Source: Chromatocurvus halotolerans
GTDB lineage: Bacteria; Pseudomonadota; Gammaproteobacteria; Pseudomonadales; Halieaceae
Length of the DNA: 64,000 bases
Direction of reading: 5' to 3'
NCBI RefSeq assembly: GCF_004340525.1
Contig: NZ_SLWX01000003.1
Coordinates: 124,001 to 188,000 of the forward strand
In this document: one piece after another, positions 1 through 7,331 of the stretch
Layout: the number at the start of each line of letters is the position of its first letter
Position numbering within the stretch: the stretch's first letter is position 1
The notes under the pieces: model-generated
The model's database searches: none
The model's input: only the letters and a program-made list of their open reading frames with translations
Told to the model about the DNA's origin: nothing
Position numbers and translations under genes: made by a program

Positions 1-28
1 CTGTTTGGCTAGCCCTGGGAGATTCGCA

Positions 29-385
29 ATGACAGTAGAGACATTTGATATGCAGTCGCAGCCGGTCACGGTGACAGCGGCGGCGGCAGAGCATTTCCGC
101 AACAGCCTGGCGGCGCACGGCCTTCCGGCGGTTCGCATCAGCGTGCAGGAAAGCGGCTGCACCGGCTTCAAGTACGTGATGGAGGAGGTGGACAGTGCCC
201 ACGAGGGCGATGTCGAGCTGGCCCTGGACAACGGTGTGCGCCTGTATCTGGATCACGACGCCGTGGATTTCATGCGCGGCACCCAGATCGACTACACCCG
301 GGACGGCATCAACCGTACCCTGAAATTCCAGAACCCCAACGTGGTCGCCGAGTGCGGCTGCGGCGAAAGCTTCAGCGTCGGATAA
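29..385 (+). CDS. sufA: Fe-S cluster assembly/carrier protein, SufA/IscA (HesB) family
   Basis: A-type carrier that accepts nascent Fe-S clusters from the SUF scaffold and hands them to apoproteins in the cytoplasm. The 118-residue product has the three family cysteines: Cys44 in SGCTGFKY, and Cys109 and Cys111 in the C-terminal CGCGESF. The ATG at 29 is chosen because GGGAG lies 6 bases upstream; an in-frame TTG at 5 has no such site. It is followed 6 bases later by sufT and then sufE on the same strand, so this is the 3' end of a suf operon whose sufBCDS genes would lie left of the window. SufA is preferred over ErpA or IscA because of those neighbours. Confidence 0.9.
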   Translation: MTVETFDMQSQPVTVTAAAAEHFRNSLAAHGLPAVRISVQESGCTGFKYVMEEVDSAHEGDVELALDNGVRLYLDHDAVDFMRGTQIDYTRDGINRTLKFQNPNVVAECGCGESFSVG

Positions 386-391
386 GCGAGA

Positions 392-934
392 ATGTCATCA
401 CAGGAACGCACAGTACTCACAACGCGGCGCGACTGCCCGGCCAGACTGGTGCCGGTGGGCGACCCGGTCACGATTCCGGCCCACGCCTTCGTAACGCTGA
501 CCCAGTCACTCGGTGGCAACTACACGGTTGTCTATAACGGCAATATGGTGCGCGTCGACGGCACCGATGCAGATGCCCTGGGCCTGGAGCCTGTCCAGCT
601 CTCCTTTACGCCACCGGCCGATGGAAGCATCAGCGAAGCGCAGGTCTGGGAAGCCCTGCACACGGTATATGATCCGGAAATACCGGTCGATCTGGTTAAT
701 CTGGGGCTGATTTACCGCGTGGATATTGATCAGCCAGCGGGCAGGGTTGCGATCGCCATGACGCTGACGGCGCCCGGCTGCGGCATGGGGCCGGTGCTGG
801 TGGGCGATGTGGAACACCGCGTTCGTATGGTTCCGCATGTGCGCGATGTGAGTGTCGAGCTGATTTTCGATCCGCCCTGGCATCGCGACATGATGTCCGA
901 AGAGGCGCAGCTCGAAACCGGCATGTTTTTCTGA
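392..934 (+). CDS. sufT: Putative Fe-S cluster assembly protein SufT (MIP18/DUF59 family)
   Basis: SufT proteins are accessory factors for Fe-S cluster maturation that travel with suf genes. The 180-residue product has an N-terminal extension of about 85 residues, then a MIP18/DUF59 domain with the DPEIPVDLVNLGLIY signature and the TAPGCGMG segment carrying the conserved cysteine. It ends in a PPWHRDMMSEEA stretch typical of the C-terminus of the domain. The gene begins 6 bases after sufA and ends 16 bases before sufE, so the three are almost certainly co-transcribed. No strong Shine-Dalgarno site is visible, which suggests translation coupled to sufA. Confidence 0.88.
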   Translation: MSSQERTVLTTRRDCPARLVPVGDPVTIPAHAFVTLTQSLGGNYTVVYNGNMVRVDGTDADALGLEPVQLSFTPPADGSISEAQVWEALHTVYDPEIPVDLVNLGLIYRVDIDQPAGRVAIAMTLTAPGCGMGPVLVGDVEHRVRMVPHVRDVSVELIFDPPWHRDMMSEEAQLETGMFF

Positions 935-950
935 TCGCGAGTATTCTTTG

Positions 951-1391
951 ATGACAGATCCCGCCCTGGACAATCCCTTCGGCCAAAGCATCAGCAGTGA
1001 CGACATCGTCGACACGCTCGGCTTTTTCGACAGCTGGGAAGACCGCTACCGCTACATTATTGACCTGGGCAAGGAACTGCCGCCGATGCCCGAGGAACTG
1101 CACACGGCTGACCGGCTGGTCAAGGGCTGCCAGAGCCAGGTATGGATGGACATCCGGGAGCAGGATGGCCACCTGCATTTTGCCGTGGACAGCGATGCCT
1201 TCATTGTCAAAGGTCTGCTCGGTGTCGTGCTCGCCGCCTACAATCACCAGACGCCGCAGACCATCCGTGATTTCGACGTCGAACAGTACTTCCAGCAGCT
1301 TGATCTGCTGCAGCACCTTTCTCCCACTCGCGGCAACGGCCTGCGGGCGATGGTGGCCCGGATACGCAGCGCGGCGGGCGCCACGGACTGA
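951..1391 (+). CDS. sufE: Cysteine desulfuration protein SufE
   Basis: SufE accepts persulfide sulfur from the cysteine desulfurase SufS and passes it to SufB in the SUF system. The 146-residue product matches the family in length and has the signature GCQSQVW, with Cys60 as the probable sulfur-accepting residue, followed by a GLLGVVLAAY helix. ATG at 951 is preferred to the in-frame TTG at 948. It is the last gene of the sufA-sufT-sufE run; hairpins follow within about 75 bases. Confidence 0.9.
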   Translation: MTDPALDNPFGQSISSDDIVDTLGFFDSWEDRYRYIIDLGKELPPMPEELHTADRLVKGCQSQVWMDIREQDGHLHFAVDSDAFIVKGLLGVVLAAYNHQTPQTIRDFDVEQYFQQLDLLQHLSPTRGNGLRAMVARIRSAAGATD

Positions 1392-1464
1392 CGGCAACCG
1401 TCATCCCCATTTCCGTGGCGAGTGCTCGTCGCGGTTATGCTCTGATAACTCCGGGTTGAAGCAG

Positions 1465-1483
1465 GTCAGCAGTCAGTGCTGAC
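1465..1483 (+). terminator. Stem-loop after sufE
   Basis: GTCAGCA and TGCTGAC form a perfect 7-bp stem around a 5-base loop (GTCAG), 74 bases after the sufE stop. There is no T-tract, so this may protect the mRNA end or assist termination rather than act as a standard intrinsic terminator. Confidence 0.35.
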
Positions 1484-1489
1484 GCCAAA

Positions 1490-1514
1490 GCCTCCGCCCG
1501 TCACGGGCAGAGGC
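1490..1514 (-). terminator. Terminator hairpin between convergent sufE and ibpA
   Basis: GCCTCCGCCCG (1490-1500) pairs with CGGGCAGAGGC (1504-1514) around a TCA loop, with one C/A mismatch. On the minus strand the hairpin is followed by TTT, which suits termination of the heat shock gene ending at 1552. It probably also blocks sufE read-through. Confidence 0.6.
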
Positions 1515-1551
1515 TGACAGTCGTGCGACGTATTGTCGGCAGCGCCCGGGA

Positions 1552-2010
1552 TCAGGCAGCGTTCTGCTGCTCCAGTCGCTCGCTGCTGCGCCCGCCATCA
1601 ATCTCGATGCGGCGAGGTTTCATGGTCTCGGGAATTTCCCGCTCAAGTTCCACGTGCAGAAGACCGTTCTCGAGTCGGGCCCCGTTCACCTTGACGTGCT
1701 CGGCGAGCTGGAACTTGCGCTCGAAATTGCGCGCTGCAATGCCCTGGTACAGGAAATTCGGCTCACTGTCGGCGGATTCCTGTCGGCCGGTAATTACCAG
1801 CGTATTCTGCTCGCTGGTAATCTCCAGTTCGTCTTCCCGGAAGCCCGCCACTGCCATGGTGATGCGGTATTTGTTTTCCTCGACCAGCTCGATGTTGTAG
1901 GGCGGGAAGCTCGGCTTGCTGTCCCGTGCCACGCTGTCGAGCAGGGATGCCATGCGGTCGAAGCCGATGGCCGATTGGTACAGCGGTGAAAAATCGATGG
2001 TATTACGCAT
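1552..2010 (-). CDS. ibpA: Small heat shock protein, IbpA/Hsp20 family
   Basis: ATP-independent holdase chaperone that binds unfolding and aggregated proteins for later refolding by DnaK/ClpB. The 152-residue product starts [19 protein letters not shown], very like E. coli IbpA. It has an alpha-crystallin domain ([20 protein letters not shown] to about [11 protein letters not shown]) and the C-terminal IEI anchoring motif (RRIEIDGG). ATG at 2010 is chosen over an in-frame start at 2025: GGAGG sits 8 bases upstream, the family N-terminus fits, and the longer form would place the Shine-Dalgarno site inside the gene. The leader carries a probable RNA thermometer and a sigma-32-like -35 element. 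Confidence 0.92.
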   Translation of the reverse strand: MRNTIDFSPLYQSAIGFDRMASLLDSVARDSKPSFPPYNIELVEENKYRITMAVAGFREDELEITSEQNTLVITGRQESADSEPNFLYQGIAARNFERKFQLAEHVKVNGARLENGLLHVELEREIPETMKPRRIEIDGGRSSERLEQQNAA

Positions 2011-2067
2011 GTCACTATCCTCCATTGAGAAGCAATATGTGGTTTGCGGGCCTCATCGAGCGCCCGC
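2011..2067 (-). promoter_or_regulatory. ROSE-like RNA thermometer in the ibpA leader
   Basis: On the minus strand two hairpins precede the start codon. The upstream one (2046-2067) pairs GCGGGC with GCCCGC plus CTC with GAG. The start-proximal one (2013-2041) pairs CACATATTGCTTC with GGAGGATAGTG around a loop UCAAU. It sequesters the GGAGG Shine-Dalgarno site through a UUGCU segment whose G must bulge out, and has one further bulged A. A bulged UUGCU opposite AGGA is the hallmark of ROSE thermometers known upstream of hsp20 genes. I derived the fold by hand; no energy calculation was possible. Confidence 0.75.
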
Positions 2068-2075
2068 ATTTCCAG

Positions 2076-2103
2076 AGATAGTGGCAAAGGAATTTTTTTC
2101 AAG
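2076..2103 (-). promoter_or_regulatory. Candidate sigma-32 heat shock promoter for ibpA
   Basis: Reading the minus strand, CTTGAAA (2097-2103) matches the sigma-32 -35 consensus exactly. CCACTATCT (2076-2084) is a poorer -10 element about 12 bases on. A transcript starting near 2070 would carry both leader hairpins. The -10 match is weak, so the assignment rests on the -35 element and the gene's function. Confidence 0.45.
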
Positions 2104-2106
2104 GGC

Positions 2107-3627
2107 TCAGGTCGCGCTGGGGCCTGAGCCTGAAGAGTCGTCAAGCAGTGCCTGCGCGGCAAGCCGGCCGGACATCGCCGCCATCGGCACGCCCGGTCCA
2201 GGATGCGCGGAGCCGCCGGCGAGATACAGCCCCGGTACCCGGCTGCGTGCGCCGGGGCGGGCGAAACTCGCCATCATGCCGTGGGAGGCGCGTCCGTAAA
2301 TGGCGCCACCGGAGGCGGGGAACAGCGCATTGAAATCCTCCGGACGGGTTGCCACACAGTGTGCCTCTTCGAAATCCAGGGACAGGCCGCAGGCGTCCAA
2401 CAGGCCAAAGGTGCGCTCGCGCAGGCTATCCATCTGTGCGTTGGAAAGGCGGCTGCGATCACCGTCGGCGGGCGCGTTGATCAGCAGCAGCAGCCGTTCG
2501 GCGGCATCCTCATTCGAAGACGTGCTGTCAGCGCCTGGCATTCTATCCTGGGCGCAGAGATAAACCGTGGGCGCCTCGGTCACCCGGCGCTCCTGGAAAA
2601 TACTCTGGAACTCGCGTGGATAGTCGCTGGCGAAGAACACGTTGTGGTAATCCAGCGCAAAGCCCCGGGGTCGACCGTGGATGCACCAGGTCACCGCCGA
2701 CAGGCTGCGCTTGTCCGCGGTGACCCCCCGGGTGGCGCGCCGCGCGGCGGTTCCGAGCAGGCCGCCGGCCAATGCCGACACATCGCCATTGAACACCACA
2801 TGGCTCGCCGAAAAACTTTCGCCGTTCGCCAGCGTCACGCCGGCTGCCCTGCCACCGGCCATGTCGATGGCGCTCACCTCGCTGCTGAAGCGATAAGTAA
2901 CGCCCAGGGATTCGCCCAGCCTCTGCAGCGCCAGCGCCAGTGCGCGCATGCCGCCGTCGACCAGCCACACGCCGTCCTGCTCGACATGGGCCACCAGCAT
3001 CAGCGTTGCCGGCGTGTGCAGGGGTGAAGAGCCGACATAGGTAGAGTAGCGCCCGAACAGCTGGCGCAGACGGGGGTCGCTGAAATGATCGCCGAGCGCG
3101 CCCCACAGGGTTCGAAAGGGCTGGGTGCGCCACATGGCGTCGAGGTTCGACAGGCCTACCCGTCGCACCAGGCTGACGGGCGTGGGTCGCTGGTCGGCAA
3201 TGAAGGTGTCGCGAAGCGTGCGATAGATGTCTTCACTGCGTCGGCAGAAATCCAGATAGCCCTGCGCGTTGCTGGCATCCGAGAATGCCTCGATCGCCGC
3301 GGCGCTGCGCTCGGTGTCTGCAAACAGGTCGAGCTCACCACCGTCGCGCCAGGCGTGCCGCGCCAGGCGTTCAGCCGGCACCAGGCCGAGGCTGTCGGTC
3401 AGCGATGCTCCGGCGGACCTGAAAAGGTCCTCGAAGATCCAGCGCATGGTGAAAACCGTGGGGCCGGCGTCGATGCCCTGTCCGGCCACCGGCACCTGGC
3501 GCATTTTTCCGCCGGGTTCTGCGGCGCGCTCCACCACGGTCACCGCGCGACCGGCGCGGGCCAGGTCGATTGCCGCCGCCAGGCCACCGACACCGGCACC
3601 GACAACAATGACCGGTGCCCTGTTCAT
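2107..3627 (-). CDS. CrtD-like carotenoid 3,4-desaturase (phytoene desaturase superfamily)
   Basis: FAD-dependent desaturase of the CrtI/CrtD superfamily. The 506-residue product has an N-terminal dinucleotide-binding motif (VVGAGVGGLAAA, about residues 8-19), GGKM, and the FTMRWIFEDLF and ARHAW segments that resemble CrtD (hydroxycarotenoid 3,4-desaturase, methoxyneurosporene dehydrogenase). A C-terminal FAD signature follows (GLYLAGGSAHPGPGVPMA). The reading frame is open much further upstream, but the start is placed at 3627, where MNRAPVIVVGAG begins the Rossmann fold. That ATG overlaps the stop of the DUF2306 gene (ATGA). No crtE, crtB, crtY or other crt gene lies nearby, so the substrate is uncertain. 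Confidence 0.75.
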   Translation of the reverse strand: MNRAPVIVVGAGVGGLAAAIDLARAGRAVTVVERAAEPGGKMRQVPVAGQGIDAGPTVFTMRWIFEDLFRSAGASLTDSLGLVPAERLARHAWRDGGELDLFADTERSAAAIEAFSDASNAQGYLDFCRRSEDIYRTLRDTFIADQRPTPVSLVRRVGLSNLDAMWRTQPFRTLWGALGDHFSDPRLRQLFGRYSTYVGSSPLHTPATLMLVAHVEQDGVWLVDGGMRALALALQRLGESLGVTYRFSSEVSAIDMAGGRAAGVTLANGESFSASHVVFNGDVSALAGGLLGTAARRATRGVTADKRSLSAVTWCIHGRPRGFALDYHNVFFASDYPREFQSIFQERRVTEAPTVYLCAQDRMPGADSTSSNEDAAERLLLLINAPADGDRSRLSNAQMDSLRERTFGLLDACGLSLDFEEAHCVATRPEDFNALFPASGGAIYGRASHGMMASFARPGARSRVPGLYLAGGSAHPGPGVPMAAMSGRLAAQALLDDSSGSGPSAT

Positions 3628-4370
3628 GCCGCTGCTACCGAAGATCGCTGCATTTTTCGCGTGATGGCCCGCTGGTGGTAAATGATCAGAAACAGCCCCG
3701 TGATAAGCGGTATCGACCACAGCGCCGGCGTCAGGGCGAGCTCCGGAATGAAACGCACGGCGCCAAAGGCAAAGAATGCGGTGTATACCGAAATCCCTGC
3801 ACCCACCAGTGACTTGATGTGCTCCTTGAGACGATCGACGGGCCGGGGGCGCGGTTTGTAGAGAAACCAGAGGTTGGTGGCCACGGTCGCAAACCCCACC
3901 AGCGAAATTACCATCATGAGCGGCTGCCGGATCAGCCAGCCCTGCCACAGACAGTTGACTGAAGCGGCAGTGAGCAGAACCTGCAGCAGCAGGTTGTGCC
4001 AGGCCCGGTTGGCATTGTGGTCGCGACGGTTGTTGATGCACAGCCAGCCCTGCCAGGCGAGGTTGACCGTGAGGGTAGCCAGGTACAGCATCATCCAGCC
4101 GAAAATACCGGCTATCACCGCGGGATTGGCGAAGTCGGGGTGCGTTGCGAGCTGCGGATGGGTGCCCACCGGGTCGCTCAGCGTTGTTGCTGCAATGCCG
4201 ATGGCCAGGGCGCCGGTGATCAGCATCATGCACGTGAACAGACGACCCCATCGGGCGTGCTTTCTGCCGCCCTTGCGGCTGGCAATCGGCACCCAGAAAC
4301 TGGCTAGACCGACGCTGCCCGTGGCGATATGCATGGCAACAAGAAGTTCAAACAGCTGGTGACTCGACAT
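3624..4370 (-). CDS. DUF2306-like polytopic membrane protein
   Basis: A 248-residue integral membrane protein with about seven hydrophobic segments (for example LLVAMHIATGSVGLASFW, FGWMMLYLATLTVNLAW, MMVISLVGFATVATNLWFLY). The layout and the HARWGR segment after the first helix resemble DUF2306 proteins, which have no established function. It overlaps the downstream crtD-like gene by 4 bases (ATGA), implying translational coupling and linked roles, perhaps at the membrane where carotenoids are modified. That role is inference. The P450 gene diverges from its 5' end, leaving a 50-base shared promoter region. Confidence 0.65.
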   Translation of the reverse strand: MSSHQLFELLVAMHIATGSVGLASFWVPIASRKGGRKHARWGRLFTCMMLITGALAIGIAATTLSDPVGTHPQLATHPDFANPAVIAGIFGWMMLYLATLTVNLAWQGWLCINNRRDHNANRAWHNLLLQVLLTAASVNCLWQGWLIRQPLMMVISLVGFATVATNLWFLYKPRPRPVDRLKEHIKSLVGAGISVYTAFFAFGAVRFIPELALTPALWSIPLITGLFLIIYHQRAITRKMQRSSVAAA

Positions 4371-4420
4371 CGAGATTCCTACATCCGATACTGACCGCCC
4401 GCGTTGCCGCCAGTTCTATT

Positions 4421-5794
4421 ATGCCCGACAGTAAAGCCTATTACCCGCCAAAACCCAACTCCCTGTGGTCCGTCGCAGCCCTGCTGCGGGTCCTGTGGCG
4501 CGGCGATGGCAATCTGCTGGAACTGCTGCCCGCGGCTGCCTACCGCTTTGACGTTGGCAATCTGGGCTATTCGCGCCGCTCCACGGTGCTGTTCAACCGC
4601 CCTGACCTGATCCGTGAAATCCTGAAAGACCCGTTGGGGATTTTCCCGAAAAGTGATCTCATGGTAAATGCCCTGGAGCCACTGATCGGCCAGTCGATAT
4701 TCGTCACTGACGGCGAGCGCTGGCGGCGGCAGCGATCGATGATCGACCCCGCGTTCAGTCTGATGCGTATCGGGCATGCCTTCGCGGCCATGCGTGCCGC
4801 CGTGGACGATTACGAAGTCCATCTTGACGGCGTCGTTGCGCGCGGCGAACCCCTGTCGCTCGATCTGGCCATGAGCCATCTCACCGCCGACATCATCTGC
4901 CGCACAGTTTTCTCCACATCGCTGGATTCGCTCGTTGCCCACGAGGTGTTTGAGGATTTCACCGTGTTCGAGCGTTCCGTGGCGCAGGTGGATATCCGTC
5001 GGCTGATTACCGAACCGGCCTGGAGTGATCCGCCGCAGCCACCGGAGGTACTGGCGGCGTGTCGCCGTATCCGCGGCCATCTGGGTACGCTGGTGGATAC
5101 GCACCTGGAGCCTGATGCTGCCTACAACGATATTGCGAGTGCGGTTGTCGCCGCTGTCGACGAGGACAGCGGCGAGGCGTTTACCCGGGAGGAGCTGATT
5201 GACCAGCTCGGCGTCTTTTTCCTGGCGGGCCACGAGACCACCGCGAGCGTGCTCACCTGGGTGTTCTACATTCTTGCCATGCAGCCGGCGGTGCTCGAGA
5301 AGCTGCGCGCGGAGGTGGACGCCGTGGTGGGCGAAGGCGATGTCACCTTTGAGCATATCCGTCAGCTGCCCTACGTGCGAGCGGTTTTCCGCGAGACGCT
5401 GCGACTGTATCCGCCGATCACCTTCCTGCCGCGGGTGGCGCTGGAAGCGGCGACCGTGGGCCCGCGTCGCCTGCGCCGCGGAGCGCTGGTCATGATCTCT
5501 CCCTGGACGCTGCACCGGCATTCAGGCTACTGGGACGAGCCCCATGCCTTTCGTCCCGAGCGTTTTCTGCCGGAGAACGAGAGCAGCATCCAGCCGGGCA
5601 CCTATATTCCCTTTGGCAATGGACCTCACACCTGCGTGGGGGCCGGTTTTGCTCTCGCGGAAAGTCTTCTTATCATCGCCCGGCTTGCGCGCCGCTTCAC
5701 TTTCACCGTGCAGGATCCGCAGCGGGTGCGGCCGGCGGCACGACTCACCACCAGACCTTCGACCCAGATTCTGTGCCAGCCGGCCAGGCGTTGA
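4421..5794 (+). CDS. Cytochrome P450
   Basis: Haem-thiolate monooxygenase, 457 residues and soluble in type. It has the I-helix oxygen-activation motif AGHETT (near residue 269), the K-helix ETLR (ExxR, near 325), the FRPERF segment, and the haem loop PFGNGPHTCVGAGFA with the proximal ligand at Cys405. The sequence resembles bacterial class I P450s of broad substrate range; the subfamily cannot be assigned by eye. The ATG at 4421 has no Shine-Dalgarno site within 15 bases, so a leaderless message is possible. A carotenoid or terpenoid substrate is suggested only by the divergent desaturase. No ferredoxin gene is adjacent; a putative reductase lies at 22481. Confidence 0.9.
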   Translation: MPDSKAYYPPKPNSLWSVAALLRVLWRGDGNLLELLPAAAYRFDVGNLGYSRRSTVLFNRPDLIREILKDPLGIFPKSDLMVNALEPLIGQSIFVTDGERWRRQRSMIDPAFSLMRIGHAFAAMRAAVDDYEVHLDGVVARGEPLSLDLAMSHLTADIICRTVFSTSLDSLVAHEVFEDFTVFERSVAQVDIRRLITEPAWSDPPQPPEVLAACRRIRGHLGTLVDTHLEPDAAYNDIASAVVAAVDEDSGEAFTREELIDQLGVFFLAGHETTASVLTWVFYILAMQPAVLEKLRAEVDAVVGEGDVTFEHIRQLPYVRAVFRETLRLYPPITFLPRVALEAATVGPRRLRRGALVMISPWTLHRHSGYWDEPHAFRPERFLPENESSIQPGTYIPFGNGPHTCVGAGFALAESLLIIARLARRFTFTVQDPQRVRPAARLTTRPSTQILCQPARR

Positions 5795-5834
5795 CACGGA
5801 TTAACCTCACTGCAGTAACTACCGGGAGTGCGCC

Positions 5835-6461
5835 ATGCTGACTGTCCACCACCTCAACAACTCGCGTTCACAGCGCGTTCTCTGGCTTCTTGAGGAACTT
5901 GAGCTCGACTACCGCCTGGAGCGCTACCAGCGCGATGCCGACACCAGCCTGGCACCGCCTGAACTGCTGGCCGTTCACCGATTGGGCAAGTCCCCCGTGC
6001 TCACCGACGGGGAAGAGACGGTTATCGAATCCGGGGCGATTATCGATTATATCGTGCGTCGTCACGGGGGTGGCCGCCTGGCGCCGGAACCCGGCACCAC
6101 GGAGCACGAGCAGTACCTGCAGTGGCTGCATTATTCCGAGGGTAGCGCCATGCTGCCGCTGATGCTGAAAATGTACACGGCGCGCCTGGCGGACGGTGGC
6201 GCGGCGCTGCAGCCGCGAATTGACAGCGAGCTGAACAACCACCTGGGCTACATGAATACCGCGCTGTCGGAGGCAGACTGGTTTGTCGGCAACCGCTTCA
6301 GTGCCGCGGACATACAGCTGTCCTTCGTGCCACAGGTGGCGCGGCTGCTGTACACGCTGGAGCCGTTTCCGGCATTGCAGGGCTTTCTCGATCGTATCCA
6401 TGCGCGCCCGGCCTACCGTCGCGCGCTGGAGCGTGGGGGGGAATATGCCTTTGGCAGCTAG
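5835..6461 (+). CDS. Glutathione S-transferase family protein
   Basis: A 208-residue canonical GST: thioredoxin-like N-terminal domain (MLTVHHLNNSRSQRVLWLLEEL, with the catalytic-type Ser in NNSRSQR and the cis-Pro glutathione site in LGKSPVL, then ESGAIIDYI), and an all-helical C-terminal domain with the N-capping motif FSAADIQLSF. The likely reaction is conjugation or peroxidase chemistry with glutathione in the cytoplasm; the substrate is unknown. GGGAG precedes the ATG by 6 bases. It starts 40 bases after the P450 on the same strand, so the two may be co-transcribed. Confidence 0.88.
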   Translation: MLTVHHLNNSRSQRVLWLLEELELDYRLERYQRDADTSLAPPELLAVHRLGKSPVLTDGEETVIESGAIIDYIVRRHGGGRLAPEPGTTEHEQYLQWLHYSEGSAMLPLMLKMYTARLADGGAALQPRIDSELNNHLGYMNTALSEADWFVGNRFSAADIQLSFVPQVARLLYTLEPFPALQGFLDRIHARPAYRRALERGGEYAFGS

Positions 6462-6497
6462 TGAGCCACACTGGGTGTTGAAGAGCGGCGCGGCCCG

Positions 6498-7271
6498 CTA
6501 GGCCAGCACAAAGGCGCTGTCGGGAACCTCGGCTATGGCTTCAAAAGCGGGTCGTGCAAAATGATAGCCCTGGAACAGGTCGATACCCAGGTCGACCAGA
6601 GCACTGAGTTCCCCCCGGGTTTCAATACCTTCGGCGATAACATCAATGCCCAGGTCGCGACAGACCTGCAGAATGCCTCGCGTGATAATGCGACGATTGC
6701 GGTCCTGGTCGATGTTGCGCATCAGTGCCATGTCCAGCTTGATAAGGTCGGTTTGCATATCGGCCAGAAGATTGAGCCCTGAATAACCGGCACCGAAATC
6801 GTCGATGGCCGTGGTGAAGCCGGTTTTCTGGTAGTGCTCCACAATGCCCCTGAGGTGATCCCGGTTATCGATTTCCTCACCTTCCGTCACCTCGAAAATG
6901 ATGCGCTCGGGTGGGAATTCATACTCCGCGGCGGCCTTCAGCGTCGTGCGTATGCACAGCTCCGGCTTGTAGACGGCATTGGGCATAAAATTGATGCTGA
7001 GCAGGCTGCTGATTTTCAGCTCTGATGCCAGGCGGATTGCCTTCACCCGGCAGGTCTGGTCGAAACGATAGCGGTTGCCGTCGTTGACGTTGGCAAAAAC
7101 GGCGCCGGCGGGCTCGCCACCAAGACCTCGCGCCAGCGCTTCCTGCGCATAAATTTCGCGGGTGCTGAAGCGCACGATGGGCTGCAGCGCCATGCTGAAG
7201 TCAAAGCCGAGCAATTCGCCGCTGGCGCATTGCCTGCAGCCAACGTCGGCAAATTCGGGATCAGGATGCAT
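6498..7271 (-). CDS. EAL-domain cyclic-di-GMP phosphodiesterase
   Basis: A single-domain EAL protein of 257 residues predicted to hydrolyse c-di-GMP to pGpG. All key elements are visible: EALARG, NFMPN, EVTEGE, IDDFGAGYSGLN, DLIKLD, AEGIET and QGYHFARP, so catalysis should be intact. The first 20 residues carry a CRQC motif (CxxC) that could be redox- or metal-sensing. An in-frame GTG at 7328, 3 bases after the ATP-grasp stop, would add 19 hydrophobic residues; I prefer ATG 7271, but neither has a good ribosome site. It is the last gene of a probable methyltransferase/ATP-grasp/EAL operon. Confidence 0.85.
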   Translation of the reverse strand: MHPDPEFADVGCRQCASGELLGFDFSMALQPIVRFSTREIYAQEALARGLGGEPAGAVFANVNDGNRYRFDQTCRVKAIRLASELKISSLLSINFMPNAVYKPELCIRTTLKAAAEYEFPPERIIFEVTEGEEIDNRDHLRGIVEHYQKTGFTTAIDDFGAGYSGLNLLADMQTDLIKLDMALMRNIDQDRNRRIITRGILQVCRDLGIDVIAEGIETRGELSALVDLGIDLFQGYHFARPAFEAIAEVPDSAFVLA

Positions 7272-7331
7272 AGTGTCCAGAGTTAAGTTTTCGAGGCATA
7301 TAGTTGAACAGATGATAAACAAAATCACCGG

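Noticed and set aside
2107-4251. A 714-residue open frame that would fuse extra sequence to the CrtD-like protein
   Set aside because: The upstream part is an out-of-frame shadow of the DUF2306 gene; the Rossmann motif begins at the ATG at 3627.
4379-5521. A 380-codon minus-strand frame opposite the P450
   Set aside because: Antisense shadow; the plus-strand P450 motifs (AGHETT, ExxR, haem Cys) are complete.
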